A DNA stretch of 43,383 bases, from positions 1 to 43,383 of IMG/VR virus record IMGVR_UViG_3300036900_000048, one strand, 5' to 3'. Both the position numbers and the translations under genes were made by a program. Below, piece by piece: positions 1 through 6,832 of the stretch. This DNA is from a virus. Positions within the stretch are counted from its first letter, which is position 1, and the number at the start of each line of letters is the position of its first letter. The notes beneath the pieces are model-generated. The model was not told where the DNA came from, made no database searches, and saw nothing but the letters and a program-made list of their open reading frames with translations.

Positions 1-88
1 CCTGGAGCTTGGAACCCATCTGCTGCAGCAAAAGCTGCACGTTCGTCGTGTATTGATTGACGAACGCAGTCGTAATCTGAAACGACAT
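1..88 (-). CDS. Major capsid protein, 5' end only (duplicate of the gene at 42397-43344)
   Basis: This is the first 29 codons of the major capsid gene, repeated because the contig ends overlap. The start codon is the ATG whose complement lies at 86-88, preceded on the minus strand by GGAGAA with good spacing. On the closed circle it is the same gene as the full copy at the right end and should not be counted twice. Confidence 0.9.
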   Translation of the reverse strand, partial: MSFQITTAFVNQYTTNVQLLLQQMGSKLQ

Positions 89-127
89 GGTGCGTTCTCC
101 GAGAGAGATGGAAGGATTGATTTATCC
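1..127. repeat. Left copy of 127-bp terminal direct repeat (contig overlap)
   Basis: These bases are identical to 43257-43383. Exactly 127 bp is the overlap left when a de Bruijn assembler with k=127 closes a circular contig, so this is best read as an assembly overlap, not a biological terminal repeat. The true molecule is then circular or circularly permuted, or has longer terminal repeats collapsed by assembly. One copy should be removed when circularising. Confidence 0.95.
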
Positions 128-217
128 CTCGCCTTCTCGGGGCGCCTGATCGCTCAGACCCGATACGTGCGGGTGTTACAGTGTTACCGACGTGTCGCCT
201 CTCGGCGGGTCGTGTTG

Positions 218-245
218 CGCGCCGAGCATACTCTTGCCCGGCGCG
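218..245 (-). other. Hairpin in the scaffold-to-capsid upstream gap
   Basis: The arms CGCGCCG (218-224) and CGGCGCG (239-245) pair perfectly around a 14-nt loop. It sits in the 171-bp gap (89-259) between the scaffold stop and the capsid start, about 130 bp upstream of the capsid ATG. No T-run follows on either strand, so it is not a standard terminator. It could be an RNA processing or stability element for the capsid message. A second small hairpin (ACCCG/CGGGT, about 159-175) lies in the same gap. I see no clear promoter here. Confidence 0.4.
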
Positions 246-259
246 GTATTGCAAGTGGC

Positions 260-1159
260 CTACTTTCGTTCCGGCGGCGAGGCGAAGTTGTGCAGTTTCG
301 TCATCTCGTCCAGAGCCGCCTGATGGCCGGGATGGTTGCGGTCCATGTAGGCCGCCATGAAATTCGTGTCGAGTTGCTTCTGGCTGATCTGGTACTTGGC
401 CTGTGCCGGCGTCATCGGACCAAATCCGCCGCCGTCGCCGTCGACCCGCTTGGCCTCGCGCAATTCGTTGCCGAGCTTGTTGAAGAATTTCAGCGTTTCG
501 GCAGGGCCGAGTGCGGCTTTCAACTTCTCCAACTGACCCTCGCCACAGAAGGCATCAATGCCCTGTTGCGCCACGCTGACTTCCTTTTCGGTGGCCGCGC
601 CCCACTGGACCTTGAGCGAGTCGAGTTCGCGCGTGTGCTGCGCTTGCTGCTCGGCTTGCTGGCGTGTGGCCTGCTCGCCACCGAACGCCATGTACTCTTT
701 CGCCAAACTCGCCGCGGCCTTTTGGCTGACGCCGTTGGCATGCATCATCTTGGCCATGCGGTCGACGAATGACTTGTCGGTGCCGTCCGGCAATTCCAGT
801 TTGTAATCCTCCGGCTTGTCGGGCATGCCGAGCCGCTTGTACACGCGGTTCCAGCCTTCGGTATCGGCCGGGTCTTTCGGCAGCGGTAGTTTTTCGAGGC
901 CGATCAGTTGTTCGCTGGAACGTGCGGCTTTGATAAGGTCCTGCGGACCCTTGTAGCCCTTGGTCTGAATCCAGCCCAGGTCCTCGTCCTTGGCGTACTT
1001 GTCCCACGTCCACGGCTGTTCGCCCGGAGGCGGTGCGTCAGCCGGCGGCTGCAACGGGGCGTTCGGTGAACTGTGTGTGTCGGTTGGCGGTGCAGCGGCA
1101 GGCGGGGTTGTCGTGTCCGTTGGTGCCGTTCCCAGCAAACTGGAGGCTGTGTCACTCAT
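260..1159 (-). CDS. Capsid scaffolding protein
   Basis: This is a 299-residue protein whose first 50 residues are rich in Pro, Thr and Ala and look disordered. Next comes a charged helical middle (roughly residues 130-230, with many Gln, Lys, Glu and Arg). The C-terminal helical tail is positively charged and ends near PPERK. This plan and the position directly upstream of the major capsid gene match podovirus scaffolding proteins, which guide procapsid assembly and leave before DNA packaging. No protease domain is visible, so the scaffold is probably released or cleaved by another route. The start has only a weak ribosome site, and coupling to the upstream gene (6 bp away) is likely. The role rests on position and composition, not on a strong sequence motif. 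Confidence 0.8.
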   Translation of the reverse strand: MSDTASSLLGTAPTDTTTPPAAAPPTDTHSSPNAPLQPPADAPPPGEQPWTWDKYAKDEDLGWIQTKGYKGPQDLIKAARSSEQLIGLEKLPLPKDPADTEGWNRVYKRLGMPDKPEDYKLELPDGTDKSFVDRMAKMMHANGVSQKAAASLAKEYMAFGGEQATRQQAEQQAQHTRELDSLKVQWGAATEKEVSVAQQGIDAFCGEGQLEKLKAALGPAETLKFFNKLGNELREAKRVDGDGGGFGPMTPAQAKYQISQKQLDTNFMAAYMDRNHPGHQAALDEMTKLHNFASPPERK

Positions 1160-1165
1160 GGTGGG

Positions 1166-1495
1166 TTACTCGTTGGAGGATTGGGAAACCTGACGCTCTT
1201 GGCGTTCGTAGTTGTACAGGTCGGAATCGTCGATATTCAGGTGCAGCACGATCATCGCGCAGAAGTCTTTGAGTCCTTGAGCATAGGCCATCGCCACAGG
1301 ATCGCTCCGTCCGACGTTATCTCGCAGCAGACCGGATTCATTAGTACGGGCAAATCGCCGCATGTGCGCCAGTACGATCTGCCCAGCAGCGTGAGCCTTG
1401 CCGTCTCGTCCGTAGAAGCAATCCCGGTATGCCTGTCGTAGCCGGCGCTTGCGGAAAATCCACTGCTTGAGTCCTTCGGCATTGATACGATTCAT
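1166..1495 (-). CDS. Bbp19-like small structural-module protein
   Basis: This 109-residue basic protein sits between portal and scaffold, the same place as Bbp19 in Bordetella phage BPP-1. The central stretch (residues about 30-95) has the Bbp19 pattern: a YRDCFYGRDGK element, a helix ending in MRRFAR, an arginine-containing GRSDP turn, and a C-terminal helix ending LNIDDSDLYNY. The function of this family is not established; a role in head assembly is suggested only by location. The gene lies 7 bp downstream of the portal stop and 6 bp upstream of the scaffold start, so it belongs to the structural operon. Confidence 0.7.
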   Translation of the reverse strand: MNRINAEGLKQWIFRKRRLRQAYRDCFYGRDGKAHAAGQIVLAHMRRFARTNESGLLRDNVGRSDPVAMAYAQGLKDFCAMIVLHLNIDDSDLYNYERQERQVSQSSNE

Positions 1496-1502
1496 CCGCT
1501 AC

Positions 1503-3197
1503 TTACGCGCCCTGCGTCGTCCCGGCCAGCGCCGACAAGTTCGGCAGTCCGCCGCCGCCAGACGCCTGCTGCAGCTTGGCGATGTTCGCCGCGGCGGAAC
1601 TGGCCGCCGGCGCCGCGGCGATCAACTGCTGCATGTCCTGCTGCTGCTTGCGGCCGGCGCGGATCGCGGCCAGCACCTTGTCGTCGTTGAGCCACGTCGC
1701 CGGCATGCCGTTGATGTCCAGCGCAATGTCCTTGGTGATCTCATCGAAATTGAAGCGGTCCATGACCGTCGGGTCGATCTGCGCAACCGGGGTCAGGATA
1801 TTGAGCGTGTTCGTCAGGCCTATCGCCTGCTCCGCTCGCTGCGCTCTTGCCAGCGGGCCTTCGTACTGGATATCGAATTCGCCGCCGGCCTCGACGAGTT
1901 GCTGCGGCATGGGCGGCAGGATTCCTGATCTTGCCAAGATGCTGATCTCGCGCTGGATCGTGATGCCGAGCAGTTCGTCCTGCAGGCGTCCGACCGTTGG
2001 GCCGAACAGCGCGCCTTGCGTCTGGCTGCGCAGCATCCACTCGTACGCCGTCAATTCCTTCTCCGGCGCCTCGGTCAGCATGCGGAACAGCGTGACAAGG
2101 AAGGCTTCGTTGATGACGCCGCGCGTGTCCTGCAGGACCTCGACACCCATCTCCAGGTTCGCGCCGGTGACAAACGGGATCGCCAGCGGCTTGCCGTCGT
2201 TGTTGACCATGCCGAAGTTGTTGCTGCCCGGCCGGCTGTCGAACACCGGCAGCAGGCCATCGTCCTGCAGCAAGGTGGGAGGGTCGACCGCGAGCTGCCC
2301 GGCACGCAGCAAAGTTTCCTTCTGCGCGTTGGCCATCTTGATGTCGGGCAACACGTCGATCGCCGGGCTGCGGCCGTAGACTTCGCGGCTGGATGTGACG
2401 TAGCGGCTGACCGCGTACGGTTGCGTCGTGTAGCCGCCTTCCTCGACGATGTTGCGGCCGTCGTAGGAGATGTGGAAGGACGAAAACGGCATGCCGCGGA
2501 ACGTTTTCTTTCGCGGGTCGCGGTCGGGGTTCGGGCATGCAATGTGCAGGAACTCGAACTTCATCTCCGGATGGCTGTCGGCCTTCTGGCGGATGATTTC
2601 CGGCACCTTGTCCTTGTCGAACTTCTGCATGACCTGCCGCGCGCTGAGCTTGTACCGGCGATGCACGTGGTCGATCGCGCCGACCGCGTTCTCCATGATG
2701 TACAACTCGCCGAGGAAAATCGACTTGTAGCGCAAGCCAACGCCGTGCGAGTTCATGTCGTTGCGTGCGTCGTCGGTAAACAGGCATCCGGTGCCGTATG
2801 CGCCCAGACTGCGATAGACCTCGTTGATCTGGCTTTGGAAGTTCGCGCCCGGAGCGTATCTTGATTGGAACAAGATGCGGTTGACGATATCCAGGTAGCT
2901 ACGGACTTCCAGGTCGGCCTTCAGGTCGTCGCGGATCGGGACCAAGCGATGCCACAACTGGATGCGCGGCGTAGCCATCTGCTCCAGCGCCGCGGCGAAC
3001 TTCGGCAGCGCGAGCATGGCGGTGGAGTCGAACACGTGGAACTGGCGCTTGCTGCCGGCCGCCCATTCCTTCATGAAGTCGTCGTCTTTCGTGCTGATGC
3101 GCTCAGCGATTTCCGTCCACTGTATTTCCCAGTTGCCGCGATCGGTCTTTAGGCGATCCTGAAGTTGCAGATAAAAATCGGCGCGTTCGTCAGACAT
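1503..3197 (-). CDS. Portal protein (head-tail connector)
   Basis: The 564-residue product has the length and features of the podovirus head-to-tail connecting family (Bcep/BPP-1 type). They include an N-terminal DRLKTDRGNWEIQWTEIAERI helix region, the DSTAMLALPKFAAALEQM segment, the YGRSPAIDVLPDIKMANAQ motif near residue 270-290, and a Gln/Ala-rich C-terminus (residues about 515-564). Twelve copies would form the ring at one capsid vertex through which DNA enters and leaves. Its ATG overlaps the stop of the upstream small gene as TGATG. The disordered Ala/Gly-rich tail is typical of a crown/barrel extension. Confidence 0.93.
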   Translation of the reverse strand: MSDERADFYLQLQDRLKTDRGNWEIQWTEIAERISTKDDDFMKEWAAGSKRQFHVFDSTAMLALPKFAAALEQMATPRIQLWHRLVPIRDDLKADLEVRSYLDIVNRILFQSRYAPGANFQSQINEVYRSLGAYGTGCLFTDDARNDMNSHGVGLRYKSIFLGELYIMENAVGAIDHVHRRYKLSARQVMQKFDKDKVPEIIRQKADSHPEMKFEFLHIACPNPDRDPRKKTFRGMPFSSFHISYDGRNIVEEGGYTTQPYAVSRYVTSSREVYGRSPAIDVLPDIKMANAQKETLLRAGQLAVDPPTLLQDDGLLPVFDSRPGSNNFGMVNNDGKPLAIPFVTGANLEMGVEVLQDTRGVINEAFLVTLFRMLTEAPEKELTAYEWMLRSQTQGALFGPTVGRLQDELLGITIQREISILARSGILPPMPQQLVEAGGEFDIQYEGPLARAQRAEQAIGLTNTLNILTPVAQIDPTVMDRFNFDEITKDIALDINGMPATWLNDDKVLAAIRAGRKQQQDMQQLIAAAPAASSAAANIAKLQQASGGGGLPNLSALAGTTQGA

Positions 3198-3388
3198 CAG
3201 CCGAGCAACGCCTTGGCCCCGTTCGGCGCCGTGTCCGACTCGACCGGCGCCAGCAGGTCGGCGGCTCGGCCTCTGGCCTTGCGCTTGCGGTTGGCTTCGT
3301 CGACCGCCAGTTGCGCGTTGTCGAGTGTCGGCGGTGCCGGGGGCGGTGGCGGGAGTGCGGGGCTGGCCGGCATCTTAGGGCTGTGCAT
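3197..3388 (-). CDS. Small proline-rich protein upstream of portal
   Basis: The 63-residue product starts with a Pro-rich stretch (six consecutive Pro around residues 13-19) and has a basic middle (NRKRKARGRAADLL). It ends in AKALLG. Small proteins with a Pro-rich start, an RGRA-x-x-L centre and an AK-x-LLG end are common just upstream of portal genes in this phage group; their role is unknown. It starts directly after the stop of the upstream gene (TAG then ATG) and overlaps the portal start by TGATG. The arrangement suggests a structural or head-assembly accessory. Confidence 0.65.
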   Translation of the reverse strand: MHSPKMPASPALPPPPPAPPTLDNAQLAVDEANRKRKARGRAADLLAPVESDTAPNGAKALLG

Positions 3389-3763
3389 CTACTTGTCCTC
3401 CGTCGCAATCAGCGCCTTGTGTCCGTCGCCGTACAGCACCTTGCCGTCAGTCAGCGCCTCGCGCTTTTCGTGCGGCTTGAACTCGCGCAGGAACGCGTAC
3501 TTGTAGCCACGTGTTTCGGCAACCTGATACGGGATGCCGGCGATGTCCTGCGGCATCGGCGTGTTGGCCGGCGCCATCTCCAGCCAGCAGCATTGCAGGT
3601 CCGCCATCGCCTCGCCGGACAATGCAATCAGGTCCGGCATGAAGTGCGGACCCTTGTCATGGCACGCCTGCACGTTGTCGCGAATGCGGCGCATCAGGTC
3701 GAACCCGCGCATGGCCTGCAGCGTTCGCGGCCGCGCACTTTGCATGTACTCGATGTCAGGCAT
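3389..3763 (-). CDS. Unknown protein between large terminase and portal
   Basis: This 124-residue soluble protein has no domain I recognise. It has a helical N-terminal half (MRRIRDNVQACHDKG), then two Cys in a LQCCWLEM context. The C-terminal half is rich in charged residues (EFKPHEKREALTDGK). The ATG follows the terminase stop with no gap. The junction sequence TAGATGCCTGACATC is identical to that at the start of the large terminase gene, so both proteins begin MPDI. Co-transcription with terminase and portal suggests a packaging or head-assembly accessory, but the sequence does not show it. Confidence 0.7.
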   Translation of the reverse strand: MPDIEYMQSARPRTLQAMRGFDLMRRIRDNVQACHDKGPHFMPDLIALSGEAMADLQCCWLEMAPANTPMPQDIAGIPYQVAETRGYKYAFLREFKPHEKREALTDGKVLYGDGHKALIATEDK

Positions 3764-5131
3764 CTATCGGCTCGGCAGTGCCCACGGATCGCGGATAGGG
3801 CGCGACTGTAGAGCCTGCCGCCGCCATTGTCCAGTTTGCTGCGTCGCCATCGGGTTGACGGCCGGCGTGTAGCCCACCCCAGCATACCGCCAACAGTCCG
3901 CCCCGTGACTCGACCAGTCGTGCAACGGCTTCTCCGAATACGCCTTGCGTCCTTCGTCATAGACGCGATGATAGTTTCTTAGGCATTCGATCAGCCGCTT
4001 GCATCGCGTGCGGTCGATGTAGGCCATCCGCAGCAGGTTTCGTCCGGCGCGAATGCCTGGGTCAATGTCGGTCTTCGGCAGAATCTTGACGTGATAGCCG
4101 AAGCGCTGGAACTGCTTGGCCACGGACATGGACTGCCCCAGTCGTTCGTGGCCGGCGTCGTGCGGCAGGATCAGGGCCTGCTGGGCGTACCTGTAGTTTT
4201 TCTTTCGCAGGATTTCGGCGTACTCGGCCAGGTCCGTGATGCCGCTGCGTTCCTCGTAGTCGAAGCAGCGGTTCTGCAGGCCGATCGTCTGCCAGAACCC
4301 GATCGCCGTAGCGTCCGCGGCTCCTAAGTCGAATATCGCCGTCACAGGAAACCGCGGGTCGTACGGCACGTCGGTAATGCGTCCCTCTGCATCGGCTTCC
4401 ATCATCAGGTCGCCGTAGTAACTACCCGGCACGCCGGCGTCGAAGTTGCAGTACCACTCCTGCAACCACAGCGCTTTGCCTTCGGCCTCGCCGAACAGGC
4501 GCTGCTTGTCCCGCAGGTCGTTCTGAAGTTGTTCGTTCGTGATGACCTTGGTTTGGTCGACCGTCAGAACTTCGCCAAACCAACTTTTGTCGGTCTTGCT
4601 GATGTCCAGCATCTGTTCCAGGTGATTGTGCCCGCGAGGCGTACTGGGGAATACGGCCCAGCCGTTGTTCTCGATCAGGATCGGCGAGATGTACGCCCAC
4701 GCCATTGCGTCGGCTTGGCTGAATTCGCTGAACACCACCCCGGCCGGCGGGGAGCCGATGCCGGCGCCGTAGTTGTCACTGCCCTTAAGTTGCCACGTGC
4801 TGGCGTTCGCCTTGCAGTGGATCATCATGTCCGTTTCGCGCTTTTGGAACAGCGGGTCCGGGAAGAACTCATCCACCCTGCGCTTCCCCGTCTTCGGGTT
4901 GACCGCCTCCCAGATCGCCGTGCGCGCTTGGTTGGCCATCGGGAGCATGTACCAGTACGTGGCCGGGCGTTCGAGCATGGAGAGGGAGCAGTGTGCAAGG
5001 CAGACCTCATCCTTGCCGGCGCGACGATTCCACACCGGGACGGCCCTGAGTCCACCGCCGCGCAGGTAATCCCACAGCGGCAACTGATAATCGCGCAGCA
5101 GCCAGTCGCCGAGCAGGGTGATGTCAGGCAT
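3764..5131 (-). CDS. terL: Terminase large subunit (ATPase and nuclease)
   Basis: The 455-residue packaging motor protein has the expected motifs. An adenine-binding type start (RDYQLPLWDYL) leads to a Walker A variant WNRRAGKDE (residues 34-42), a Walker B with catalytic Glu VVFSE (131-135) and a coupling motif FPSTPRG (160-166). The RNase H-like nuclease half has a first Asp in IFDLGAADAT (about residue 267), a middle HDAGHERL and a late Asp in HGADCWRY. It cuts concatemeric DNA and pumps it through the portal. At 455 residues it is compact but within the family range. Its start abuts the TAG of the preceding gene. Confidence 0.93.
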   Translation of the reverse strand: MPDITLLGDWLLRDYQLPLWDYLRGGGLRAVPVWNRRAGKDEVCLAHCSLSMLERPATYWYMLPMANQARTAIWEAVNPKTGKRRVDEFFPDPLFQKRETDMMIHCKANASTWQLKGSDNYGAGIGSPPAGVVFSEFSQADAMAWAYISPILIENNGWAVFPSTPRGHNHLEQMLDISKTDKSWFGEVLTVDQTKVITNEQLQNDLRDKQRLFGEAEGKALWLQEWYCNFDAGVPGSYYGDLMMEADAEGRITDVPYDPRFPVTAIFDLGAADATAIGFWQTIGLQNRCFDYEERSGITDLAEYAEILRKKNYRYAQQALILPHDAGHERLGQSMSVAKQFQRFGYHVKILPKTDIDPGIRAGRNLLRMAYIDRTRCKRLIECLRNYHRVYDEGRKAYSEKPLHDWSSHGADCWRYAGVGYTPAVNPMATQQTGQWRRQALQSRPIRDPWALPSR

Positions 5132-5353
5132 CTAGGCGATACCGTCAGGGTTAGTCAACTTCTCGCTGGTGCGAATCTCACTTTCCTCGAACCACTCGGA
5201 GCGCATAACCTTGTCGTCGTCGAAGTAGTTCACCAGGAATTCCACCGACCCGGCGCAGATGATGATTTTCTTGACACGACCGCAGACCTCGGCGTCACGA
5301 ATCCACACCTTTTCGCCAAGAGTGAAGCGTGTGGCGTGGATAGCGCCGCTCAC
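5132..5353 (-). CDS. Small SH3-like beta protein in the terminase operon
   Basis: The 73-residue product starts at a GTG that overlaps the upstream stop (GTGA). Its composition fits a small beta-barrel: TLGEKVWIRDAEVCGRVKKIII, then alternating strands and an acidic C-terminal part. Small phage proteins of this plan, with a FxLGEKVWIRDA-like start, occur widely, and their role is unknown. It sits between the terminase subunits, which suggests a packaging or regulatory accessory. Confidence 0.65.
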   Translation of the reverse strand: MSGAIHATRFTLGEKVWIRDAEVCGRVKKIIICAGSVEFLVNYFDDDKVMRSEWFEESEIRTSEKLTNPDGIA

Positions 5354-5595
5354 TTGCGGGTCCTCTTGGCGGGCGTCAGGGTCCTCTCGATATCCAGCAA
5401 CTTGTCGTAGATGACAACGAGCGCGAGTCGGTCGAAGGCGTGGGCGGGAATTTCATGCAGGGACTTGGTGATAAGCGCGGACACGGCAGCGGCAAGCGGG
5501 GATGTGTCCAGGGGTGTGGGAATCACGGGTGGGTCCTCTCTGGAAGATTCTGCACGCGCGCACGCGCGACCCCACCCTGGCTCTGCGCCGACCAT
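5350..5595 (-). CDS. Unknown small protein between terminase subunits
   Basis: This frame encodes up to 81 residues. The first 25 or so (GWGRACARAESSREDPP) look poorly conserved, while residues 28-81 form two convincing amphipathic helices (SPLAAAVSALITKSLHEIP and RLALVVIYDKLLDIERTL) with a basic tail PAKRTRK. A GTG further in (about position 5526), preceded by GAGAGGA, would give a shorter protein of about 58 residues and may be the true start. The gene contains three of the four GGGTCCTCT repeats noted below. Function unknown. Confidence 0.55.
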   Translation of the reverse strand: MVGAEPGWGRACARAESSREDPPVIPTPLDTSPLAAAVSALITKSLHEIPAHAFDRLALVVIYDKLLDIERTLTPAKRTRK

Positions 5596-5620
5596 CCCTG
5601 CTACGCCGATGGGTCCTCTC
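5358..5620. repeat. Four GGGTCCTCT repeats in the terminase region
   Basis: The 9-mer GGGTCCTCT occurs at 5358, 5379, 5531 and 5611 on the plus strand, so all copies have the same orientation. Three copies extend to GGGTCCTCTC. The copies lie in different reading frames of the two overlapped genes (giving KRT, ERT, REDP and GEDP), so the conservation is at the DNA level. Clustered short direct repeats at the end of a small-terminase gene recall R-type terminase-binding sites, but that role is an inference. Confidence 0.55.
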
Positions 5621-6119
5621 CCCGATTCGGCTGCACCAGCGCGCCTACAGCAAGAGCCGACACTGGGCCGCTGTGTTCCAGCGCTGGCACCGTGCGCGCC
5701 TCACCTGCGAGCGCTGGTTGCGTCGTAGCAGCATTGCGTAGCTGACGCGTAGGGTCGGCGATGGCGACGCGGACGGTTAGGTCGACGTCTTGCTGTACCT
5801 TGGCGCCGTAACGTTTGCTGTCCCAACATGCCAACAGCTTCAGATCGGTCTCAACGATCAGCCGGTCACGCTGCGTGTCACCCGTTGCGCCAGCATCCGC
5901 CACATTGCGCGCCACGTCACGTAATCGCCATGCAATCGCATCGTAGCCAATTTCGCGCGCGTGCGCGACCACGGACGAAACGGTAGGGTTTTCAGCGATC
6001 CAACGGCGAATCGTTCGCGTTGTTGGCGTCCCTGGCAACTCCCGACAGATTTTCTCAAGCGGTATGCCTTCTGCAAGCCTATCAGCGATTTGCGGCAGGA
6101 TTTGTTCTTGATCGAACAT
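5601..6119 (-). CDS. terS: Terminase small subunit
   Basis: The product is 172 residues from the ATG at 6119; a GTG nine bases further upstream is less likely. The N-terminal 60 residues form a helix-turn-helix DNA-recognition domain (ADRLAEGIPLEKICRELPG, then TTRTIRRWIAENP). It is followed by an oligomerisation helix region (ARNVADAGA, then LIVETDLKLLACWDSKRYG) and the short beta element DVDLTVRVAIADPTRQLR, typical of the small terminase family seen in P22/Sf6-like and Burkholderia podophages. It recognises phage DNA and brings the large subunit. It is the second gene of the leftward structural transcript. Confidence 0.85.
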   Translation of the reverse strand: MFDQEQILPQIADRLAEGIPLEKICRELPGTPTTRTIRRWIAENPTVSSVVAHAREIGYDAIAWRLRDVARNVADAGATGDTQRDRLIVETDLKLLACWDSKRYGAKVQQDVDLTVRVAIADPTRQLRNAATTQPALAGEARTVPALEHSGPVSALAVGALVQPNRGEDPSA

Positions 6120-6152
6120 GCCGCGCACAATGCCCGCGCTTACCCGGCGTTG

Positions 6153-6416
6153 TCAAGCCCTCACGATGCGCTCAACGCATGTCACGCTGCGCTCTTGCCT
6201 GTTGTTGTGGACCACATAGTTTGCGCTTTGGTCTTTCCGCGCTATCAGTGAACAGGTGCTTTTCACTGTCGCCATGCTGATGTAAGCCGGCACAAACCAC
6301 TTTTGCCCGATCCGCATAGCTCGCAGGGTTTTAGTAATTATCCCACAAGTTCCGCGACCCGCTGTGGCGTTGAGTTCAGCTTGGTACGCATCAGTATCTA
6401 ACTGCACGATTTCCAT
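6153..6416 (-). CDS. Unknown small protein, first gene of the leftward structural operon
   Basis: The 87-residue product begins at an ATG preceded by a good ribosome site (GGAGAAACATC then ATG). The middle (residues about 28-50) reads RAMRIGQKWFVPAYISMATVKST, and the C-terminal half is basic with Cys residues. Its pattern (short beta start, then a helix with basic face) could be a DNA-binding or regulatory protein, but I recognise no family. As the first gene opposite the operator-bearing rightward promoter it is a candidate regulator of the divergent region. A promoter with -10 TATGAT lies about 40 bp upstream. Confidence 0.65.
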   Translation of the reverse strand: MEIVQLDTDAYQAELNATAGRGTCGIITKTLRAMRIGQKWFVPAYISMATVKSTCSLIARKDQSANYVVHNNRQERSVTCVERIVRA

Positions 6417-6454
6417 GATGTTTCTCCAAAGAGTTCGCCAGGATTGGCGCTTGG

Positions 6455-6484
6455 ATCATAACATGCAACCAACTAACACGTAAA
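6455..6484 (-). promoter_or_regulatory. Leftward sigma70-like promoter of the structural operon
   Basis: On the minus strand TTTACG (6484-6479), an 18-bp spacer and TATGAT (6460-6455) form a plausible promoter. The -10 is extended by an upstream TG. Transcription would start near 6448 and give a leader of about 30 nt to the ATG at 6416. Confidence 0.5.
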
Positions 6485-6503
6485 CAACTTAACTACGCTA
6501 CCC

Positions 6504-6519
6504 AATCAAGTAATTGATT
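6504..6519. promoter_or_regulatory. Inverted repeat upstream of the leftward promoter
   Basis: AATCAA and TTGATT (6-bp arms) flank GTAA. The site is 20 bp upstream of the -35 element at 6479-6484, a position suited to an activator or repressor. No binding protein is identified. Confidence 0.35.
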
Positions 6520-6594
6520 CTACTAGTGGATGCCTTGTGGACGCAGGGTCCTATAGTGACGCGTGTACAGGCGGTCATAGGTTCCCTTATAGAT

Positions 6595-6701
6595 ATACAT
6601 CCACCTTTTTATTATTAATAACTTTTCTAAAGTAGACAAGGTAGATATAGTAGATATATAGCCTAGACAGGGTAGCCCTCCAGAGTAGACCCAGAGTAGC
6701 C
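6595..6701. other. AT-rich stretch with GTAGAY repeat array, candidate replication origin
   Basis: An AT-rich tract (about 6599-6632, runs of T and TTATTATTAATAA) is followed by hexamers of the GTAGAY/GTAGCC/CTAGAC type at 6632, 6641, 6650, 6663, 6672, 6685 and 6696. Spacings are 9, 9, 13, 9, 13 and 11 bp. An unwinding-prone tract beside short tandem binding sites in a divergent intergenic region is the usual look of an iteron origin. The rest of the 416-bp gap (6417-6832) holds the promoters and operators listed separately; I see no gene in it. Confidence 0.45.
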
Positions 6702-6749
6702 CTATTTACCGTTCATCCGCCTTTCCATACCGTTCGTCGGCAACGCGCA

Positions 6750-6787
6750 CTTAACCTCTTGCACTTAACGCATGTTAAGCGCATAGT
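6750..6787 (+). promoter_or_regulatory. Rightward early promoter with overlapping operator half-sites
   Basis: TTGCAC (6759-6764), a 17-bp spacer and CATAGT (6782-6787) make a moderate sigma70-like promoter. CTTAAC (6764-6769) and GTTAAG (6774-6779) form a perfect inverted repeat with a 4-bp centre lying in the spacer. A further direct CTTAAC half-site is at 6750-6755 inside a repeated GCACTTAAC (6747 and 6761). The layout is that of a repressed promoter for the rightward gene cluster starting at 6833. Confidence 0.5.
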
Positions 6788-6832
6788 CTGCCTCACGGTC
6801 GATACGGACCGGGACATTTGAGGGGATTTGCG

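Noticed and set aside
1741-2787. 348-residue minus-strand frame inside the portal gene
   Set aside because: It overlaps the portal gene in another frame on the same strand. The portal frame has recognisable motifs; this one is Arg/Pro-rich.
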